Assembly (NCBI RefSeq): GCF_007679495.1
Contig: NZ_VEGP01000014.1
Span: 36,313-100,312, forward strand
Source of the DNA: Paenibacillus sp. 32O-W
GTDB lineage: Bacteria; Bacillota; Bacilli; Paenibacillales; NBRC-103111
DNA length: 64,000 bases
Reading direction: 5' to 3'
Both the position numbers and the translations under genes were made by a program. Shown here piece after piece: positions 63,588-64,000 of the stretch (within the stretch, counting starts at the first letter, position 1; every line of letters begins with the position of its first letter). Below the pieces are notes generated by a model. It was not told where the DNA came from and did no database searches. It saw only the letters and a list, made by a program, of their open reading frames with translations.

Positions 63588-63700
63588 GGCGTGTAATATA
63601 ATCAAAATATAAAGAGGAAATCCCCAGCGACTATCGAAGAAAGAAGCACCTGACAGGGAAGCTTCAATCTTACCTACCAACCACAGGAGGTTGAAGTCGC
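63588..63700 (+). other. Probable left end of the IS110-family element, with SD-masking hairpin
   Basis: About 113 nt between the end of repeat copy B and the transposase ATG. In IS110 elements this non-coding end can encode a bridge RNA; here the assignment is positional only. An 8-bp stem with one G-U pair (cttcaatc about 63662-63669 with ggttgaag about 63689-63696) covers the last bases of the aggagg ribosome site. Confidence 0.45.
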
Positions 63701-64000
63701 ATGGGGAAATCCTCGCACATTCAAGGCCGTAAGGGAACTAAGTTCAGTCAACAGCTAAGGGGCGTTAACCTGGAGCAAGTCCTCATCGTTGCGATCGATG
63801 CGGCCAAGCTCCACCAAAAAGCCTTAATATGCAACTATTTCGGCGACATCATTGAAAAACCCTTCTTTTTCTCAGTGAATAATTCTGGTATGGAGCTGCT
63901 TTGCAAGAAGATTAATCAAGCGATTACAGCCACAGAGGCTGTTCGCTTGTTCCTGGGTATTGAGGCAACAGGCCATTACTATGAAGACATCGTCCGCGAG
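63701..64000 (+). mobile_element. IS110 family transposase (N-terminal 100 codons; runs off the right edge)
   Basis: The open frame from ATG at 63701 continues past the window. Residues 30-36 (VAIDAAK) contain the first DEDD-type Asp at residue 33, and GIEATGHYYE places the Glu near residue 88, as in the RuvC-like domain of IS110-family transposases. An aggagg site lies about 10 nt upstream. It faces opposite to all neighbouring genes. Whether the element is intact cannot be told. Confidence 0.9.

Noticed and set aside
1..64000. CRISPR arrays, tRNA or rRNA genes
   Set aside because: No regularly spaced direct repeats, cloverleaf or rRNA sequence was seen; a covariance search would be needed to be sure about tRNAs.

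Overview
The window looks like a chromosomal segment of an endospore-forming, flagellated, S-layer-bearing member of the Paenibacillaceae (Paenibacillus-like). The basis is gene order and family content: a degS-degU-comF-flg-fliW-csrA-hag-fliD-fliS-fliT-hpf-secA-prfB block in the Bacillus order, spoIIID-mbl-flhO-flhP, spoIIQ/spoIID/murA, several SLH-domain proteins with csaB, and an 11-subunit nuo operon without nuoEFG. Species cannot be assigned from the sequence alone. Every intact chromosomal gene lies on the minus strand. The only plus-strand coding material is a decayed hydrolase fragment near 52.8-53.0 kb and the IS110-family transposase entering at the right edge.

Layout, left to right, with transcription running right to left. 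1-5.2 kb holds the 5' end of a YitT-like gene, prfB with its programmed +1 frameshift, secA, hpf and a cold-shock gene. 5.2-5.4 kb is an intergenic region with four DnaA-box-like nonamers. 5.4-15.5 kb is the late flagellar cluster (fliT, fliS, flaG, fliD, hag, csrA, fliW, a DUF6470-like gene, flgL, flgK, flgN, flgM, yvyF). 15.7-20.7 kb carries comFC, comFA, a small GT2-like membrane protein and degU/degS. 21-41 kb is cell-surface and metabolic: a phosphodiester glycosidase, metK, an alpha/beta SASP, a secreted unknown, the S-layer protein, a large SLH protein, a TagO/WecA-type transferase, csaB with its DUF5693 partner, a phosphosugar mutase, fabZ and a CDP-alcohol phosphatidyltransferase. 41-49 kb is morphogenesis and sporulation (epuA-like, flhP, flhO, mbl, spoIIID, spoIIQ, spoIID, murA, ywzB). 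49.6-52.4 kb is an SLH-anchored subtilase. 53.1-63.4 kb is nuoA-N. 63.5-64 kb is an intergenic repeat interrupted by an IS110-family element.

The most striking feature is in hag. A 551-nt group IA-type intron splits the flagellin gene 14 codons before its end. The first 45 nt of the intron are a second, mostly synonymous copy of the 3' exon, ending in the same stop. Spliced and unspliced messages would therefore both encode a 397-residue flagellin differing at only two residues. Other notable signals are the DnaA-box cluster, a structured repeat present twice (one copy apparently cut by the IS110 element), an intrinsic-terminator-like hairpin in a short metK leader, and a flgM SigD promoter nested in the yvyF terminator.

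How the genes fit together: CsaB (pyruvylation of the wall polymer), its DUF5693 partner and the TagO/WecA transferase make the anchor to which the three SLH proteins would bind. DegS/DegU, FlgM, FliW and CsrA control motility and exoprotein production. Nuo feeds the respiratory chain.
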